Assembly: GCF_008830225.1 (NCBI RefSeq)
Contig: NZ_WAIE01000001.1
Span: 310,001-374,000, forward strand
Reading direction: 5' to 3'
Source: Pseudodesulfovibrio senegalensis
GTDB lineage: Bacteria > Desulfobacterota > Desulfovibrionia > Desulfovibrionales > Desulfovibrionaceae
DNA length: 64,000 nt
Positions 45,647 through 55,037 of this stretch are shown here, one piece after another; the first letter of the stretch is position 1, and the number at the start of each line of letters is the position of its first letter. The translations under genes and the position numbers were made by a program. Below the pieces are notes generated by a model. It did no database searches. It saw nothing but the letters and a program-made list of their open reading frames with translations, and was not told the DNA's origin.

Positions 45647-48352
45647 ATGCTCTCCCGTTTTCTGGCATGCTCGCTGCCGGAGCGTTTGCCTCCGGGCCGC
45701 GCCATCATCAAGGCGTTGCCGCCCACGGTGGTCTATCTGGCCGTGGCCGCGCTGCTTTTGATCGCCCTGCCGGACAGGGCCTGGTACATCAAGCGGCAGG
45801 CGTTGATAGCCATCAGCCTGTTCGGATTGTGGCGGTATGCGTGGCAGGTGGTTCATGCGGTGCGGCATTGGTATTACCGCAAGCATGCTTTTCCGAGGCT
45901 GCGGGTTGCCGCGGACGGGTTGGAGGACCCGTTTCCCAAACGCCTGTTCGTCATGGTTCCTTCGTTTCAGGAGGATTTCAACGTAACCGAAATGGTTTTC
46001 GAGGCTCTGGTGCGCGAAGCGCGTTCCATTCCCAGCGACGTGATCATGGTGGCCAGCGTGGGCAGTGAGCCCGAGGCCGAGTTCATCGCCAAGACCGTGG
46101 CCGGGGTGCGCGGCGGCGAGGACGTGAATCTGGTGTTCATGCAGCAGCGCGAAGGAAAACGCGTGGCCATGGGCCATGCCCTGCGCTGCATTGCCCGCGA
46201 GTTCAACGACCCGCTGCAATGGCACCCGGACGCACGCAACGACGTGGTCATATTCATGGACGGCGATACGCTCGTTCAGCCGGGCACCTTTGCCAAGTGC
46301 CTGCCGTTTTTCCGGTTGCAGCCGCATCTGGGCGCGCTGACCACGGACAATATCGGCATGCAGCAGAACTGCTCCACGATTTTTCACGACTGGTACAGTC
46401 TGAAGTTCGCGCAGCGCAATCACCAGTTTCATTCGCACTCACTTTCCCGTCGCGTGCTGACCGTTACCGGACGTTTTTCCCTGTACAGGGCCTCGGTGGT
46501 GGTGCGCGAGGAATTTATCCGTTTCGTGGAGGCCGACTATCTTGAGTCGTGGATGTTCGGGCGTTTCCGTTTTCTCATGGGCGACGACAAATCCACGTGG
46601 TTCTACCTGCTCAAGAAAGGCTATGAAATGCTTTATGTGCCGGACGCTCCCGTGGTGGCCGTGGAATCGCGGCAACAGGACTTCATGCGCAGCAGCATTT
46701 CGCTCATGAAGCGTTGGTACGGCAACATGCTGCGCAACAACATGCGGGCCATCCGCCTTGGGCCAAAGCCCATGGGCGGCTTTATCTGGTGGTGTATCGT
46801 GGATCAGCGCTTCACCACCTGGACACCGCTTGTGGGGCTGGTCAGCGTGCTCATGCTTTCCCTGTTCGTGTCGCCGTTTTATCTGGTTTTCTTTGCCTCG
46901 TGGGTCATCGTCACCCGTTTGGCCATGCTGTGGATGTACGTGCTGGAAGGTTTTGAACTACGCGTGACCCACATCCCCCTCATGCTGTTCAACCAGTGGG
47001 TGGGCGCGGCGGTCAAGATTGTAACCATGTTCAATCTGGACAAACAGACGTGGCAGAAGAAAAAGACCGATTCCCAGAAGATCGAGTCTTCGGGCGTGGG
47101 TCTGGACGGGTTGCGCAACTCGGTGCGCGTCATTCTGGTCACGCTCAATTTCGTTCTCCTGTTCGCCCTGTGCGGTCTGGGAACCGGGGCCATCAGCGCG
47201 CCGTCGTTGGCCGACATCATGTCGTCCATGCGGCACAGGCAGTTGCTCGTGCCGGGGCAGGCTTCGGCCGGATTCCGGGTCAAAGTGAACCTTGCCGGGG
47301 ATGCCGATGCGGGCGCGGCCATCATGGAACAGGTGCGTATTGCCCCGGATTCGCCTTTGATCCTGATATTGCCCGAAGGCCGTTTTTCCGTGCGCACGCC
47401 GGTGGTCATCGACCGAAGCGACGTGGTCATCTGCGGTCAGGGCCCGGGCAAGACCGTTCTGGTTTCAGAGCTCACCGCACAACAGGGCGAGGCCGTTATT
47501 CTCGTGCGCGGCAGGCGCGGAGGGCAGGTGGGAACGCTGGAACAGGCGTATGATCCCAACTCCCGGCTTGTGGCTGTGTCCGGCTGGAAAAAGAGCGACA
47601 AGGCCATCTGGCTTGCCGTGGACAACGACGAGGCCTTTCTGGATTCCATCGACGCGCGGCATTGGCGAAAGAAGCGTCCGCCTCTGCGCCAGTACATCGG
47701 CTGGGTCGAGGCTTCCGGTCCCGGGTACGTGCTGTTGCGCCGGTCTCCGGAGATTCCGTTTCCTGCCGGGACCGAGGTGCGCGCCGCAAGGCTGGTCACC
47801 GATGTGCGCCTGAGCGGATTCACCCTTGAGCAACAGGTTCCGGGGCTTGAGCGGGCCGTGGCAGACGGGGTGTACGAAAATCTTGCGCCGCACTATGCCG
47901 TGGACGGCGTGCGTTTCGAATGGGCCGGGGATTGCGAGGTGCACGACGTGGATATCCGCATGGCTGGCCGGCATCCGCTGGTGTTTGAATCCAGCAAGGA
48001 CGTTGTCGCGCGGAACGTGCGTATTGACGGGGCCTGGAACAAGGGCAAGGAGGGCAACGGCTACATCCGCTTTGCCCGCAGCCATGGCTGTCAATTCGTG
48101 AATGGTTCGGCGCGCAATATCCGTCATCTGACCTTCCAGTGGGGCAGTTCCAACAACATGGTTTCGGACAGCCGTCTGGAAACCGATGTCAATTTCCATG
48201 GCGGTTTCAGCCATCACAACATGGTGCGCCGTACTGCAATCGAGCCGCCGGACACGCATCACTGGGATGCTGTTACGCGCATGCCTGAAGGCGGGGCCGA
48301 ATTTGCTCCGCCGGACGGGCCCGGCAACAAAATCCTGTCAGACAGCCGGTAA
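45647..48352 (+). CDS. Alg8-like family 2 glycosyltransferase fused to a C-terminal parallel beta-helix domain
   Basis: A 901-residue protein. Membrane segments at ~25-45 and ~51-70 precede a processive GT2 domain: VPSFQEDFNVTEMV (nucleotide site), DGD at 205-207, TGR at 274-276, GDD at 312-314, and MKRWYGNMLRNN (354-365) in place of the usual QxxRW. Further spans at ~395-430 and ~494-515 follow. From about 540 to the end is an extracytoplasmic-looking domain with a pectate-lyase-type beta-helix start (ILPEGRFSVRTPVVIDRSDV, VICGQGPGKTVL) and repeating VxGVRFEW..CEVHDVDI.., DVVARNVRIDG.. rungs with several histidines (HHNMV, DTHHWDAV). The synthase half resembles Alg8. I know of no described Alg8 with this fusion; the polymer and the activity of the beta-helix are unknown. 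Confidence 0.88.
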   Translation: MLSRFLACSLPERLPPGRAIIKALPPTVVYLAVAALLLIALPDRAWYIKRQALIAISLFGLWRYAWQVVHAVRHWYYRKHAFPRLRVAADGLEDPFPKRLFVMVPSFQEDFNVTEMVFEALVREARSIPSDVIMVASVGSEPEAEFIAKTVAGVRGGEDVNLVFMQQREGKRVAMGHALRCIAREFNDPLQWHPDARNDVVIFMDGDTLVQPGTFAKCLPFFRLQPHLGALTTDNIGMQQNCSTIFHDWYSLKFAQRNHQFHSHSLSRRVLTVTGRFSLYRASVVVREEFIRFVEADYLESWMFGRFRFLMGDDKSTWFYLLKKGYEMLYVPDAPVVAVESRQQDFMRSSISLMKRWYGNMLRNNMRAIRLGPKPMGGFIWWCIVDQRFTTWTPLVGLVSVLMLSLFVSPFYLVFFASWVIVTRLAMLWMYVLEGFELRVTHIPLMLFNQWVGAAVKIVTMFNLDKQTWQKKKTDSQKIESSGVGLDGLRNSVRVILVTLNFVLLFALCGLGTGAISAPSLADIMSSMRHRQLLVPGQASAGFRVKVNLAGDADAGAAIMEQVRIAPDSPLILILPEGRFSVRTPVVIDRSDVVICGQGPGKTVLVSELTAQQGEAVILVRGRRGGQVGTLEQAYDPNSRLVAVSGWKKSDKAIWLAVDNDEAFLDSIDARHWRKKRPPLRQYIGWVEASGPGYVLLRRSPEIPFPAGTEVRAARLVTDVRLSGFTLEQQVPGLERAVADGVYENLAPHYAVDGVRFEWAGDCEVHDVDIRMAGRHPLVFESSKDVVARNVRIDGAWNKGKEGNGYIRFARSHGCQFVNGSARNIRHLTFQWGSSNNMVSDSRLETDVNFHGGFSHHNMVRRTAIEPPDTHHWDAVTRMPEGGAEFAPPDGPGNKILSDSR

Positions 48353-48451
48353 GGGCGCGTCTGCGTCGTTGCTGCAAAAAACGCAGAGCCTCGCGTATGT
48401 GAAATACGCGTCGTCCCTGCGTTTTTTTTGCGCCCCCTTCCCGGCTGTCTG
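48339..48451 (+). terminator. Nested inverted repeats with terminator after the Alg8-like gene
   Basis: Outer arms CAGACAGCCGG (from 48339) and CCGGCTGTCTG (to 48451) with extended pairing AAGGG / CCCTT enclose a second hairpin, GCAAAAAACGCAG (48374-48386) with CTGCGTTTTTTTTGC (48417-48431), and a third, CGCGTAT / ATACGCG (48392-48410). The T-run makes the middle hairpin a good rho-independent terminator. The outer left arm covers the last four codons and the stop of the Alg8-like gene. Confidence 0.75.
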
Positions 48452-48505
48452 ATCGTGAGTGGACGAGCGGCGTGGGCAAGATCGTGAAGATGGAGAAGGA
48501 GGAGG

Positions 48506-48551
48506 GGAATGTTTCCGGTCCCGCACCCAACAGGAGCGGGACCGGGGAAAC
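48506..48551 (-). terminator. Hairpin after the iron alcohol dehydrogenase gene
   Basis: GTTTCCGGTCCCGC and GCGGGACCGGGGAAAC form a 14-base-pair stem with minor mismatch immediately after the minus-strand stop. There is no T-run, so termination is uncertain. Confidence 0.45.
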
Positions 48552-48553
48552 GT

Positions 48554-49744
48554 CTATTTGCTGAAGCTGTTTTCGAAGATGGTGATGACTTCGTCGCGGG
48601 ACAGGGTGTACGGGTCCAGCGTGAACAGGAACCCCATGGCGGTCATGGCGTTGTCCGCCAGTGCCGGGGCCTCGGACTTGTCGATGCCGTATTCTTCAAG
48701 GGTCATGTCCGCCAGCCCGATGTTTTCGATGAGCCGTTTCAGTGCCGGAACAAAGGCCGTGGCCTGCTGGTTGGCGGGCAGAGCATCCACGTTCACGCCC
48801 ATGGCACGGGCCATGGCCGGGAAGCGTTCCGGCTTTTTTTCGGCCATGAACGAGAAATAGGCGGTGGAGAGCAGGATCAGGCCTGCGCCGTGGGGCAGGT
48901 CCGGGTGGAATGCGCTCAGGGCGTGTTCCATGGAGTGCTCCGACGTGCAGCTGGACGTGGACTCCACAAGGCCGGACTGGGTGCTGGCCCATGCAAGGGC
49001 GCTGCGGGCCTCCATGTCCGATCCGTCCTTGACCGCGCGCGGCAGGTACTCGTTGATGAGCCGCATGCTTTCCAGCGCGAACGCGTCACTGGCAGGCTGG
49101 CTGCATGTGGCGATGTAGCCTTCCGCGGCGTGGAAGAATGCATCCATGCCCTGAAAGGCCGTGAGCCTGGGCGGCACCGTGGCCATGAGTTCCGGGTCCA
49201 CGATGGAGAAGACCGGGAATGTCTCCGGGATCAGGCCGAATCCGACCTTTTCCTGCGTTTTGGTGTTGGTGATCACGGTCCACGGGTCGGCCTCGGTACC
49301 GGTGCCCGCCGTGGTGGGGATGGCCACCACGGGCAGCGCGCCGTTTTCCACGGGCTTGCCGCCGCCTGTGCCGCCGTTGATGTAGTCCCAGTATTCGCCG
49401 GGGTTCACGGCCATGACCGCAATGCTTTTGGCCGAGTCGATGGAGCTGCCCCCGCCGAGGCCCACCACAAAGTCGCATCCCTCGCTGCGGGCCAGTTGGG
49501 CGCCTTCGGCCACATGCTCGCTGACCGGGTTGGGCAGGATTTTGTCGAAGACCACGGTTTCGGCTCCGGCCTGTTGCAGGCCGTCGAGCACGGTGTCGAG
49601 GTAGCCGTTGGCGCGCATGGATTTACCCGCGCTGATGACCACCAGCGCCTTTTTGCCGGGCATGGTCATGGAAGCCAGTTCGCGGACCTTGCCGGGACCG
49701 AAGAGTATTTTCGTGGGTATGAAAAAGGTGAAATCGTTGTTCAT
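48554..49744 (-). CDS. Iron-containing alcohol dehydrogenase
   Basis: A 396-residue group III (Fe-dependent) alcohol dehydrogenase that interconverts alcohols and aldehydes with NAD(P). VGLGGGSSIDSAK near residue 94 binds the cofactor; metal ligands are D201 and H205 (DAFFHAAEGY), H270 and H285 (SEHSMEHALSAFH, PHGAG). All four are present. The substrate is not predictable; sulfate reducers often carry several such enzymes for ethanol or other alcohol oxidation. It stands alone between the polysaccharide operon and argC. Confidence 0.95.
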   Translation of the reverse strand: MNNDFTFFIPTKILFGPGKVRELASMTMPGKKALVVISAGKSMRANGYLDTVLDGLQQAGAETVVFDKILPNPVSEHVAEGAQLARSEGCDFVVGLGGGSSIDSAKSIAVMAVNPGEYWDYINGGTGGGKPVENGALPVVAIPTTAGTGTEADPWTVITNTKTQEKVGFGLIPETFPVFSIVDPELMATVPPRLTAFQGMDAFFHAAEGYIATCSQPASDAFALESMRLINEYLPRAVKDGSDMEARSALAWASTQSGLVESTSSCTSEHSMEHALSAFHPDLPHGAGLILLSTAYFSFMAEKKPERFPAMARAMGVNVDALPANQQATAFVPALKRLIENIGLADMTLEEYGIDKSEAPALADNAMTAMGFLFTLDPYTLSRDEVITIFENSFSK

Positions 49745-49792
49745 GATTGCTCCTTGACGGTTTCATGTGTTCGAGACGCAGCATGCGTCAGA

Positions 49793-49827
49793 CGCGCCGG
49801 ACGGGGTTTTCCCGTCCGGTGTCTGAA
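49793..49827. repeat. Inverted repeat between argC and the alcohol dehydrogenase gene
   Basis: GCCGGACGGG and CCCGTCCGGT flank GTTTT. The hairpin has no T-run outside; it could be a degenerate terminator for argC or a regulatory site of the dehydrogenase gene 50 bases downstream. Confidence 0.4.
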
Positions 49828-49911
49828 ACTGTAGCATACGCTTTTCGTGATTTTTGGCCCGCCTTTTTTGCAGTTTTCTGCTGGCGGGAAATGGTGCGGC
49901 AGTCCCGCGTG

Positions 49912-50970
49912 CTAAGGCATCATGGGTGCCTTGGGCAGGCCGGTTTCCAGCGGCAGGCCGCTCATGAGGTTGGCGTTGGCAAGTGCCTGCCCCGAAGCGC
50001 CCCGGCACAGGTTGTCGATGGCCGAGACGATGATCAGCCGTCCGGTGCGATCGTCCTTGACCAGCCCGATGTCGCAGAACATGGTGCCGCGCACAAAGCG
50101 GGTTTCAGGGAGCTGGCCCTCGGGCAGCACGCGCACGTAGGGCTTGCCCGCATAGAATTTTTCATAGGCGGCGCGCACTGTGGCGAGGTCCATGCCGTCG
50201 TCCTTGAGCTGCGTGTAGATGGTGGACAGGATGCCCCGGTCGATGGGCAGCAGGTGCGTGTTGAAGGACACGGTCATATCCGCGCCCGCCAGCTTGGAAA
50301 CCTCCTGCTCGATTTCCGGGGTGTGCCGGTGCGTGCCCAGCCCGTAGGCCTTGAAGGAATCGTGTACCTCGCAGAAGAGCGTCCCCACCTTGGCCCCGCG
50401 GCCCGCGCCGGACGTGCCGGACTTGGAATCCACCACGATGCCGTCCGTGGCCACCATGGATTCGGACAATGCCGGGGCAAGGCCGAGGATGGCAGACGTG
50501 GGATAGCAGCCCGGGTTGGCGATGAGTCGCGCTTCGGCGATTTGGTCGAGATACAGTTCGGGCAGGCCGTAGACTGCGGTCTCCAGCAGCTCGGGCCGGG
50601 TGTGTTCCACCGCGTACCACTGCTCGTAAACGCTCTTGTCGTTGATGCGAAAGTCCGCGGAAAGGTCCACTACGCGCACGCCGTGGTCCAGCAGGGTGGC
50701 CGCGATTTCCATGGCGGTCTTGTGCGGCACGGCAAGAAATACGATGTCGCAGGCCTGGGCCAGGTCCTCGGGGTCGGGCATGGTTATTTCCAGCTCACCC
50801 ACCGGGATGGACTGAAGAAAGGGATAAATGGCCGACAAGGGCTTGCCCGCCTCGGAACGGGAGGTGACCCGGACCAGTTCCATTGACGGATGGTGGGCCA
50901 TGAGGCGCGCCAGTTCCATGCCGGTGTAACCCGTGACGCCCACGAGCCCGGCCCTGATGTTCTGGGACAT
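49912..50970 (-). CDS. argC: N-acetyl-gamma-glutamyl-phosphate reductase
   Basis: The NADPH-dependent third enzyme of arginine synthesis. The 352-residue protein has GLVGVTGYTGMELARLM at the N-terminus (nucleotide binding), SADFRI, the active-site cysteine C155 in ANPGCYPTSAILGL, and SGTSGAGRGAK. The DUF1844 gene starts upstream with a 13-base gap, so the two are probably co-transcribed. No other arg gene is nearby. Confidence 0.97.
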   Translation of the reverse strand: MSQNIRAGLVGVTGYTGMELARLMAHHPSMELVRVTSRSEAGKPLSAIYPFLQSIPVGELEITMPDPEDLAQACDIVFLAVPHKTAMEIAATLLDHGVRVVDLSADFRINDKSVYEQWYAVEHTRPELLETAVYGLPELYLDQIAEARLIANPGCYPTSAILGLAPALSESMVATDGIVVDSKSGTSGAGRGAKVGTLFCEVHDSFKAYGLGTHRHTPEIEQEVSKLAGADMTVSFNTHLLPIDRGILSTIYTQLKDDGMDLATVRAAYEKFYAGKPYVRVLPEGQLPETRFVRGTMFCDIGLVKDDRTGRLIIVSAIDNLCRGASGQALANANLMSGLPLETGLPKAPMMP

Positions 50971-50983
50971 GAAAAAACTCCGG

Positions 50984-51274
50984 TTATTTGCCGGCCTTGT
51001 TCACATAGGCCATGCGCAGGTTGTATAAAATGTCGCAGAGCAGCTTGCCTTCCTCTTCGGAAAGGCCGTTTTCGATCTTGTCCTGCAGCATGCCCAGCAC
51101 GTCGATGGTGTGCTTGGCCAGATGCGGCACGAATTCGACCTTGCCGGTGCTGGGGTCCGGGGCCTCGCCAAGGGCCACCATGGCCGAGGAACTCAGCGAA
51201 TAGATGAACGTGGTGAAGGTCATTTCCGGCAGGGGCATGTCCTTCATGGGATTTTCCTTGCACTTGTCCGCCAT
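50984..51274 (-). CDS. DUF1844 family protein
   Basis: A 96-residue protein with the DUF1844 pattern: FTTFIYSLSSSAMVALGE near residue 20, then a helical second half containing KHTIDVLGMLQDKIENGLSEEEGKLL. Such proteins are common in deltaproteobacteria and other phyla; the function is unknown. An ATG nine codons downstream could also be used. It is translated upstream of argC in the same direction. Confidence 0.85.
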   Translation of the reverse strand: MADKCKENPMKDMPLPEMTFTTFIYSLSSSAMVALGEAPDPSTGKVEFVPHLAKHTIDVLGMLQDKIENGLSEEEGKLLCDILYNLRMAYVNKAGK

Positions 51275-51385
51275 GGGCGCAACTCCTTGGAACAGAATAT
51301 GAATATGAAATGTGGCGAAAGAATAGGGCCGGACGCGCCCGGAGTCAATGTCCGCAGGACGATTTTGCGCGGATAACGGTCTGCG

Positions 51386-51400
51386 GCGGTTTCAAACCGC
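51386..51400 (-). repeat. 15-base palindrome after the beta-hydroxyacid dehydrogenase gene
   Basis: GCGGTTT-C-AAACCGC lies five bases after the minus-strand stop. It may be the stem of a terminator lacking a T-run. Confidence 0.3.
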
Positions 51401-51404
51401 GTTG

Positions 51405-52256
51405 CTACAGCAGTTTGAAGATGGCTGCGCAGTCTTCCTCCCCGAAACCGAGCGAAACCGCATGGTTGAATTGTATTCCGGCTGCGGTGGCACAGGGGAA
51501 CTCCAGCGGCAGGTTTCCGGTTGTCTCGGCGATGAGGTTCACGTCCTTGGCCATGTCCTTGAGCGGGAACTGGGCCGGGAACTCGGATTGCACGAGCATG
51601 GTCTTCTTGAACTCCAGCAGTTGGCTGGCCATGGGGCCGGAGAGCAGCACCTCCATGATGGTTTCGCGGTCCAGATTGCCCTCGATGCCGAAACGCATGC
51701 CCTCGGCAACGCCCTGCAGCATGACCGAAAGGACCAGGTTGTTGGCCAGCTTCATCATGGAGCCCTGCCCTGTTTCACCACAATGCACGGTCTTGCAGCC
51801 CACGGCCCCGAACAGCGGTTCAAGGCTGTCCACCAGTTCGAGGTCGCCCCCGGCAAGGATGATCAGCCCGGCCTTTTCCGCCGCAGTGGAGGAGCCGGAA
51901 ACAGGCGCGTCCACGAACCGCGTGCCGTTTTCCTCCAGCCGATGCGCCAGCAGCCGGGAATATTCCGGCAGAACCGTGCTCATGTTCACGAAGGTCTTGC
52001 CGCGCAGGGCGCGCAACGCTCCCTTGCCGCCGAAGAGCAGCCCGTCCACGGCCCCGTGGTCCGTGACCATGGTCACCACCACGTCGCTGGCTTCGGCCAG
52101 TTCGGCCGGAGTGGCCGCCACAACGGCTCCGGCTTCGCGCAGTGGCTCGGCCTTGGATGCGGTGCGGTTGAAGACGGTCAGTTCGTGTCCCCGGGCCAGA
52201 ATATTGCGGCACATGGGCGCGCCCATGATGCCCAGCCCCATGAATCCTATTTTCAT
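51405..52256 (-). CDS. NAD(P)-dependent beta-hydroxyacid dehydrogenase
   Basis: A 283-residue enzyme of the 3-hydroxyisobutyrate/6-phosphogluconate dehydrogenase superfamily. IGFMGLGIMGAPMCRNIL is the N-terminal dinucleotide-binding motif; FVDAPVSGSSTAAEKAGLIILAGG is the substrate-binding signature, and GQGSMMKLANNL carries the catalytic lysine. The substrate could be tartronate semialdehyde, succinate semialdehyde, glyoxylate or 3-hydroxyisobutyrate; an acid semialdehyde is likeliest. It is followed by no clear partner and preceded by the hslU terminator. Confidence 0.93.
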   Translation of the reverse strand: MKIGFMGLGIMGAPMCRNILARGHELTVFNRTASKAEPLREAGAVVAATPAELAEASDVVVTMVTDHGAVDGLLFGGKGALRALRGKTFVNMSTVLPEYSRLLAHRLEENGTRFVDAPVSGSSTAAEKAGLIILAGGDLELVDSLEPLFGAVGCKTVHCGETGQGSMMKLANNLVLSVMLQGVAEGMRFGIEGNLDRETIMEVLLSGPMASQLLEFKKTMLVQSEFPAQFPLKDMAKDVNLIAETTGNLPLEFPCATAAGIQFNHAVSLGFGEEDCAAIFKLL

Positions 52257-52326
52257 TTGCAAGCTCCGTTGTTGATGCAACGTGCCTTTGTACCAGAAAG
52301 CGGCGCGGTGCAACAGGGCTTGAGAA

Positions 52327-52361
52327 AAAGAAAAGGCCGCCCCGAAGGGCGGCCTTTTCAT
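52327..52361 (-). terminator. Terminator of hslVU
   Basis: Read on the minus strand, GAAAAGGCCGCCC-TTCG-GGGCGGCCTTTTC followed by TTTTTC, about 20 bases after the hslU stop. Confidence 0.88.
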
Positions 52362-52378
52362 GATGTGCGGAAAGGATG

Positions 52379-53743
52379 CTACAGAATGTAGCGCGAAAGG
52401 TCGCGGTCCTCGGTCACGTCTGCCAGCGCGGACTGCACGTATTCGCGGTCCACGGTGACGGATTGGCCGCTCTTGTCCGGGGCCTCGAACGAGAGGTCCG
52501 CCAGGATTTTTTCCATGATGGTGTAGAGCCTGCGCGCGCCGATGTTTTCGGTTTCCTCGTTCACGCTCTGGGCGAATCCGGCCACCTCTTCCAGCGCCTC
52601 GCGGGAAAAATCGAGGGTGATGCCTTCGGTTTCCAGCAGGGCCTTGTACTGCACGGTCAGGGCGTTCTTCGGTTCGGTGAGGATGCGGTAGAATTCCTCC
52701 TTGCCCAGCGCCTGCAATTCCTCGCGCAGGGGGAAGCGGCCCTGCAGTTCGGGGATCAGGTCCGAGGGCTTGGCAAAGTGGAACGCGCCCGCGGCGATGA
52801 ACAGGATATGGTCGGTCTTGATCATGCCGTACTTGGTGTTGACCACCGAGCCTTCCACCACGGGCAAGAGGTCGCGCTGCACGCCCTCGCGGGAAACGTC
52901 GGTTCCGCCGCCCTGATCCTGCCGGGCCGCGATCTTGTCCATTTCGTCGATGAAGATGATGCCGGTCTGTTCCACGCGCTCGCGGGCCATTTCCGTGACC
53001 TTGTCCATGTCGATGAGCTTTTCGGTTTCCTCGTCGATGAGCACCTGATAGGCGTCGCGGATTTTCATCTTCTTGCTGGTTTTCTTCTTGGGGAACATGC
53101 GGCCCAGAACGTCCTGCATCTGCATGCCCATGTCCTCCATGCCCGGCATGGCCATGATTTCCATCTGCGGCCCGCCCTGCATGCTCACCTCCACCTCCAC
53201 CTCGCGTTCGTCCAGCTGGCCGGAGCGGAACATCTGGCGGAATTTTTCGCGGGTGCTGTCGTCCTTGGCGGGCTTTGGCTCGGCGTCGGAAGACATCATG
53301 AACCCGGCTCCCTGCGTGCGCGAGCCCGAAGAGGGCAGCAACAGGTCGAGCACGCGTTCCTCGGCGTTGCGCTCGGCGCGGATGCGCACCTTGTCGGTTT
53401 CTTCCTTGTGCACGAGGTTGATGCCGATCTCCATGAGGTCGCGGATCATGGATTCCACGTCGCGGCCCACATAGCCCACTTCCGTGAACTTGGTGGCCTC
53501 CACCTTGTGGAAGGGACAGCCCGTGAGCTTGGCCAGCCTGCGGGCGATCTCGGTCTTGCCCACGCCCGTGGGGCCCATGAGGATGATGTTCTTGGGTGCG
53601 ATTTCGTCGCGCAGGTCCGGGGCGAGCTGCTGCCTGCGCCAGCGGTTGCGCATGGCCACGGCGACCATGCGTTTGGCCGCGTTCTGACCGATGATGTAGC
53701 GGTCCAGTTCCGATACTATTTCGCGAGGTGTGAGCGTACTCAT
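52379..53743 (-). CDS. hslU: HslUV protease ATP-binding subunit
   Basis: A 454-residue AAA+ unfoldase that feeds Hsl[22 protein letters not shown] opens the protein; Walker A is [17 protein letters not shown], then the I domain (~110-240) with the methionine/glutamine-rich segment [21 protein letters not shown], Walker [12 protein letters not shown], and the C-terminal RDLSRYIL, whose end docks into HslV. The gene starts immediately after the hslV stop (no intervening base), indicating translational coupling. Confidence 0.97.
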   Translation of the reverse strand: MSTLTPREIVSELDRYIIGQNAAKRMVAVAMRNRWRRQQLAPDLRDEIAPKNIILMGPTGVGKTEIARRLAKLTGCPFHKVEATKFTEVGYVGRDVESMIRDLMEIGINLVHKEETDKVRIRAERNAEERVLDLLLPSSGSRTQGAGFMMSSDAEPKPAKDDSTREKFRQMFRSGQLDEREVEVEVSMQGGPQMEIMAMPGMEDMGMQMQDVLGRMFPKKKTSKKMKIRDAYQVLIDEETEKLIDMDKVTEMARERVEQTGIIFIDEMDKIAARQDQGGGTDVSREGVQRDLLPVVEGSVVNTKYGMIKTDHILFIAAGAFHFAKPSDLIPELQGRFPLREELQALGKEEFYRILTEPKNALTVQYKALLETEGITLDFSREALEEVAGFAQSVNEETENIGARRLYTIMEKILADLSFEAPDKSGQSVTVDREYVQSALADVTEDRDLSRYIL

Positions 53744-54283
53744 CTATTTTTCCTGTGTTTCGATTGTCAGATTTCCGTTGGTGTAGACGCAGATGTCCGC
53801 GGCCACGTGCATGGCCTTTTCCACGATGTCGCGGGCGGACATGTCCGTATTCTGGGCAAGGGCGCGCGCCGCGGAAAGGGCATAGGCCCCGCCCGAGCCG
53901 ATGGCCGCCAGTCCGTCGTCCGGCTCGATCACGTCGCCGGTGCCGGAAATGATCAGCAAGTGTTCGCCGTCCGCAGCCAGCAGCATGGCCTCCAGCTTGC
54001 GCAGGTACTTGTCCGTGCGCCAGTCCTTGGCCAGCTCCACGGCGGCCCGCACCAGATTGCCGGAGTAGCTCTCCAGCTTCTTTTCAAAGCGTTCGGTCAG
54101 GGTGAAGGCGTCTGCCGTGGCCCCGGCAAAACCGATGGTGACTTTATCCTTGTAGATGCGCCGTACCTTGCGGGCCGTATGCTTCATGGCGATGCTCTGG
54201 CCGAGGGTGACCTGGCCGTCTCCGGCCATGGCCGTTCCTGTTTCGTCCTTGACCGCCAGAATGGTGGTTCCCCTGAGTTCCAT
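53744..54283 (-). CDS. hslV: HslUV protease proteolytic subunit
   Basis: A 179-residue N-terminal-nucleophile threonine peptidase. It starts [12 protein letters not shown], so the catalytic threonine (T6) is exposed by cleavage of a five-residue propeptide, a known variation in this family. [22 protein letters not shown] and [13 protein letters not shown] are diagnostic. It forms the double hexamer capped by HslU. HslV and HslU form a two-gene operon ending at 52361. A macro-domain gene lies 24 bases upstream on the same strand. Confidence 0.97.
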   Translation of the reverse strand: MELRGTTILAVKDETGTAMAGDGQVTLGQSIAMKHTARKVRRIYKDKVTIGFAGATADAFTLTERFEKKLESYSGNLVRAAVELAKDWRTDKYLRKLEAMLLAADGEHLLIISGTGDVIEPDDGLAAIGSGGAYALSAARALAQNTDMSARDIVEKAMHVAADICVYTNGNLTIETQEK

Positions 54284-54307
54284 GATTCGTCCTTTTTCGT
54301 GAGTTTC

Positions 54308-54856
54308 CTAGAGAATGGCGTCTGCCTCGCGCAACCAGACGTCCAACGATTCCCGCGTGCGCAGGACCATGACGGCCAGTCGTACCTGACCGGCCTCAAG
54401 CCCCCGCTTCAGTGCGCCGAGGGCAATGCGCGCGGCCTCGGCCATGGGATATCCGTACACCCCGCAGCTGATGGCCGGAAAGGCGATGCTTTCCAGCCCG
54501 TGACTGCGAGCCAGTTCAAGGCTGTTTGCATAGGCGTTTTTCAAAAGCGCGGGTTCGTTGTTCGAGCCGCCGCGCCAGATGGGGCCCACCGTGTGGATGA
54601 TGTGGCGCGCCCGGAGGTTGAATCCGGGTGTGATCACGGCCTTGCCCACGGGCAGCGTGTCGATGTCTGAAATGATTTCTCGGCAGGCGTGTTGCAGTTG
54701 CTCCACGCCGGCCGCGCAGTGGATGGCCCCGTCCACGCCGCCGCCCCCGGCCAGTTCGGAATTGGCCGCATTGACGATGGCGTCGGTTCTCATGGCGGTC
54801 AGGTCGTCGTGGCGGATTGCCAGGTTGCCGTTGCCTATGGCCCATGATTGTTCCAT
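54308..54856 (-). CDS. Macro-domain protein (O-acetyl-ADP-ribose deacetylase type)
   Basis: A 182-residue macro domain protein of the YmdB/MacroD group. The ADP-ribose-binding residues lie in [23 protein letters not shown] and ISCGVYGYP, and [18 protein letters not shown] is characteristic. Such enzymes remove acetyl from O-acetyl-ADP-ribose or mono-ADP-ribose from proteins. The ATG at 54856 gives the family length; the frame remains open upstream, but that reading is unrelated. It may be co-transcribed with hslVU. Confidence 0.9.
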   Translation of the reverse strand: MEQSWAIGNGNLAIRHDDLTAMRTDAIVNAANSELAGGGGVDGAIHCAAGVEQLQHACREIISDIDTLPVGKAVITPGFNLRARHIIHTVGPIWRGGSNNEPALLKNAYANSLELARSHGLESIAFPAISCGVYGYPMAEAARIALGALKRGLEAGQVRLAVMVLRTRESLDVWLREADAIL

Positions 54857-55037
54857 GCGCAAAAAGGTAATGCATCGACGGCCAAAGGCAAGGGGCGGGA
54901 GCGGTTTTTCCGGCCAAATCGCAAAACCCATGCCTGCAACTATGGACCTTGCCCATGAAATGGGGTACGCCCGAAACGCGCCGACGACAGCAACACCCGC
55001 ACGCCGCATCCTGTTTTTTTTCGGAGACAACCGCCAG

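Noticed and set aside
53744-54283. HslV with an unusual N-terminal extension before the catalytic threonine
   Set aside because: Short propeptides ending in Gly-Thr-Thr are known for many bacterial HslV proteins, so this is not novel.
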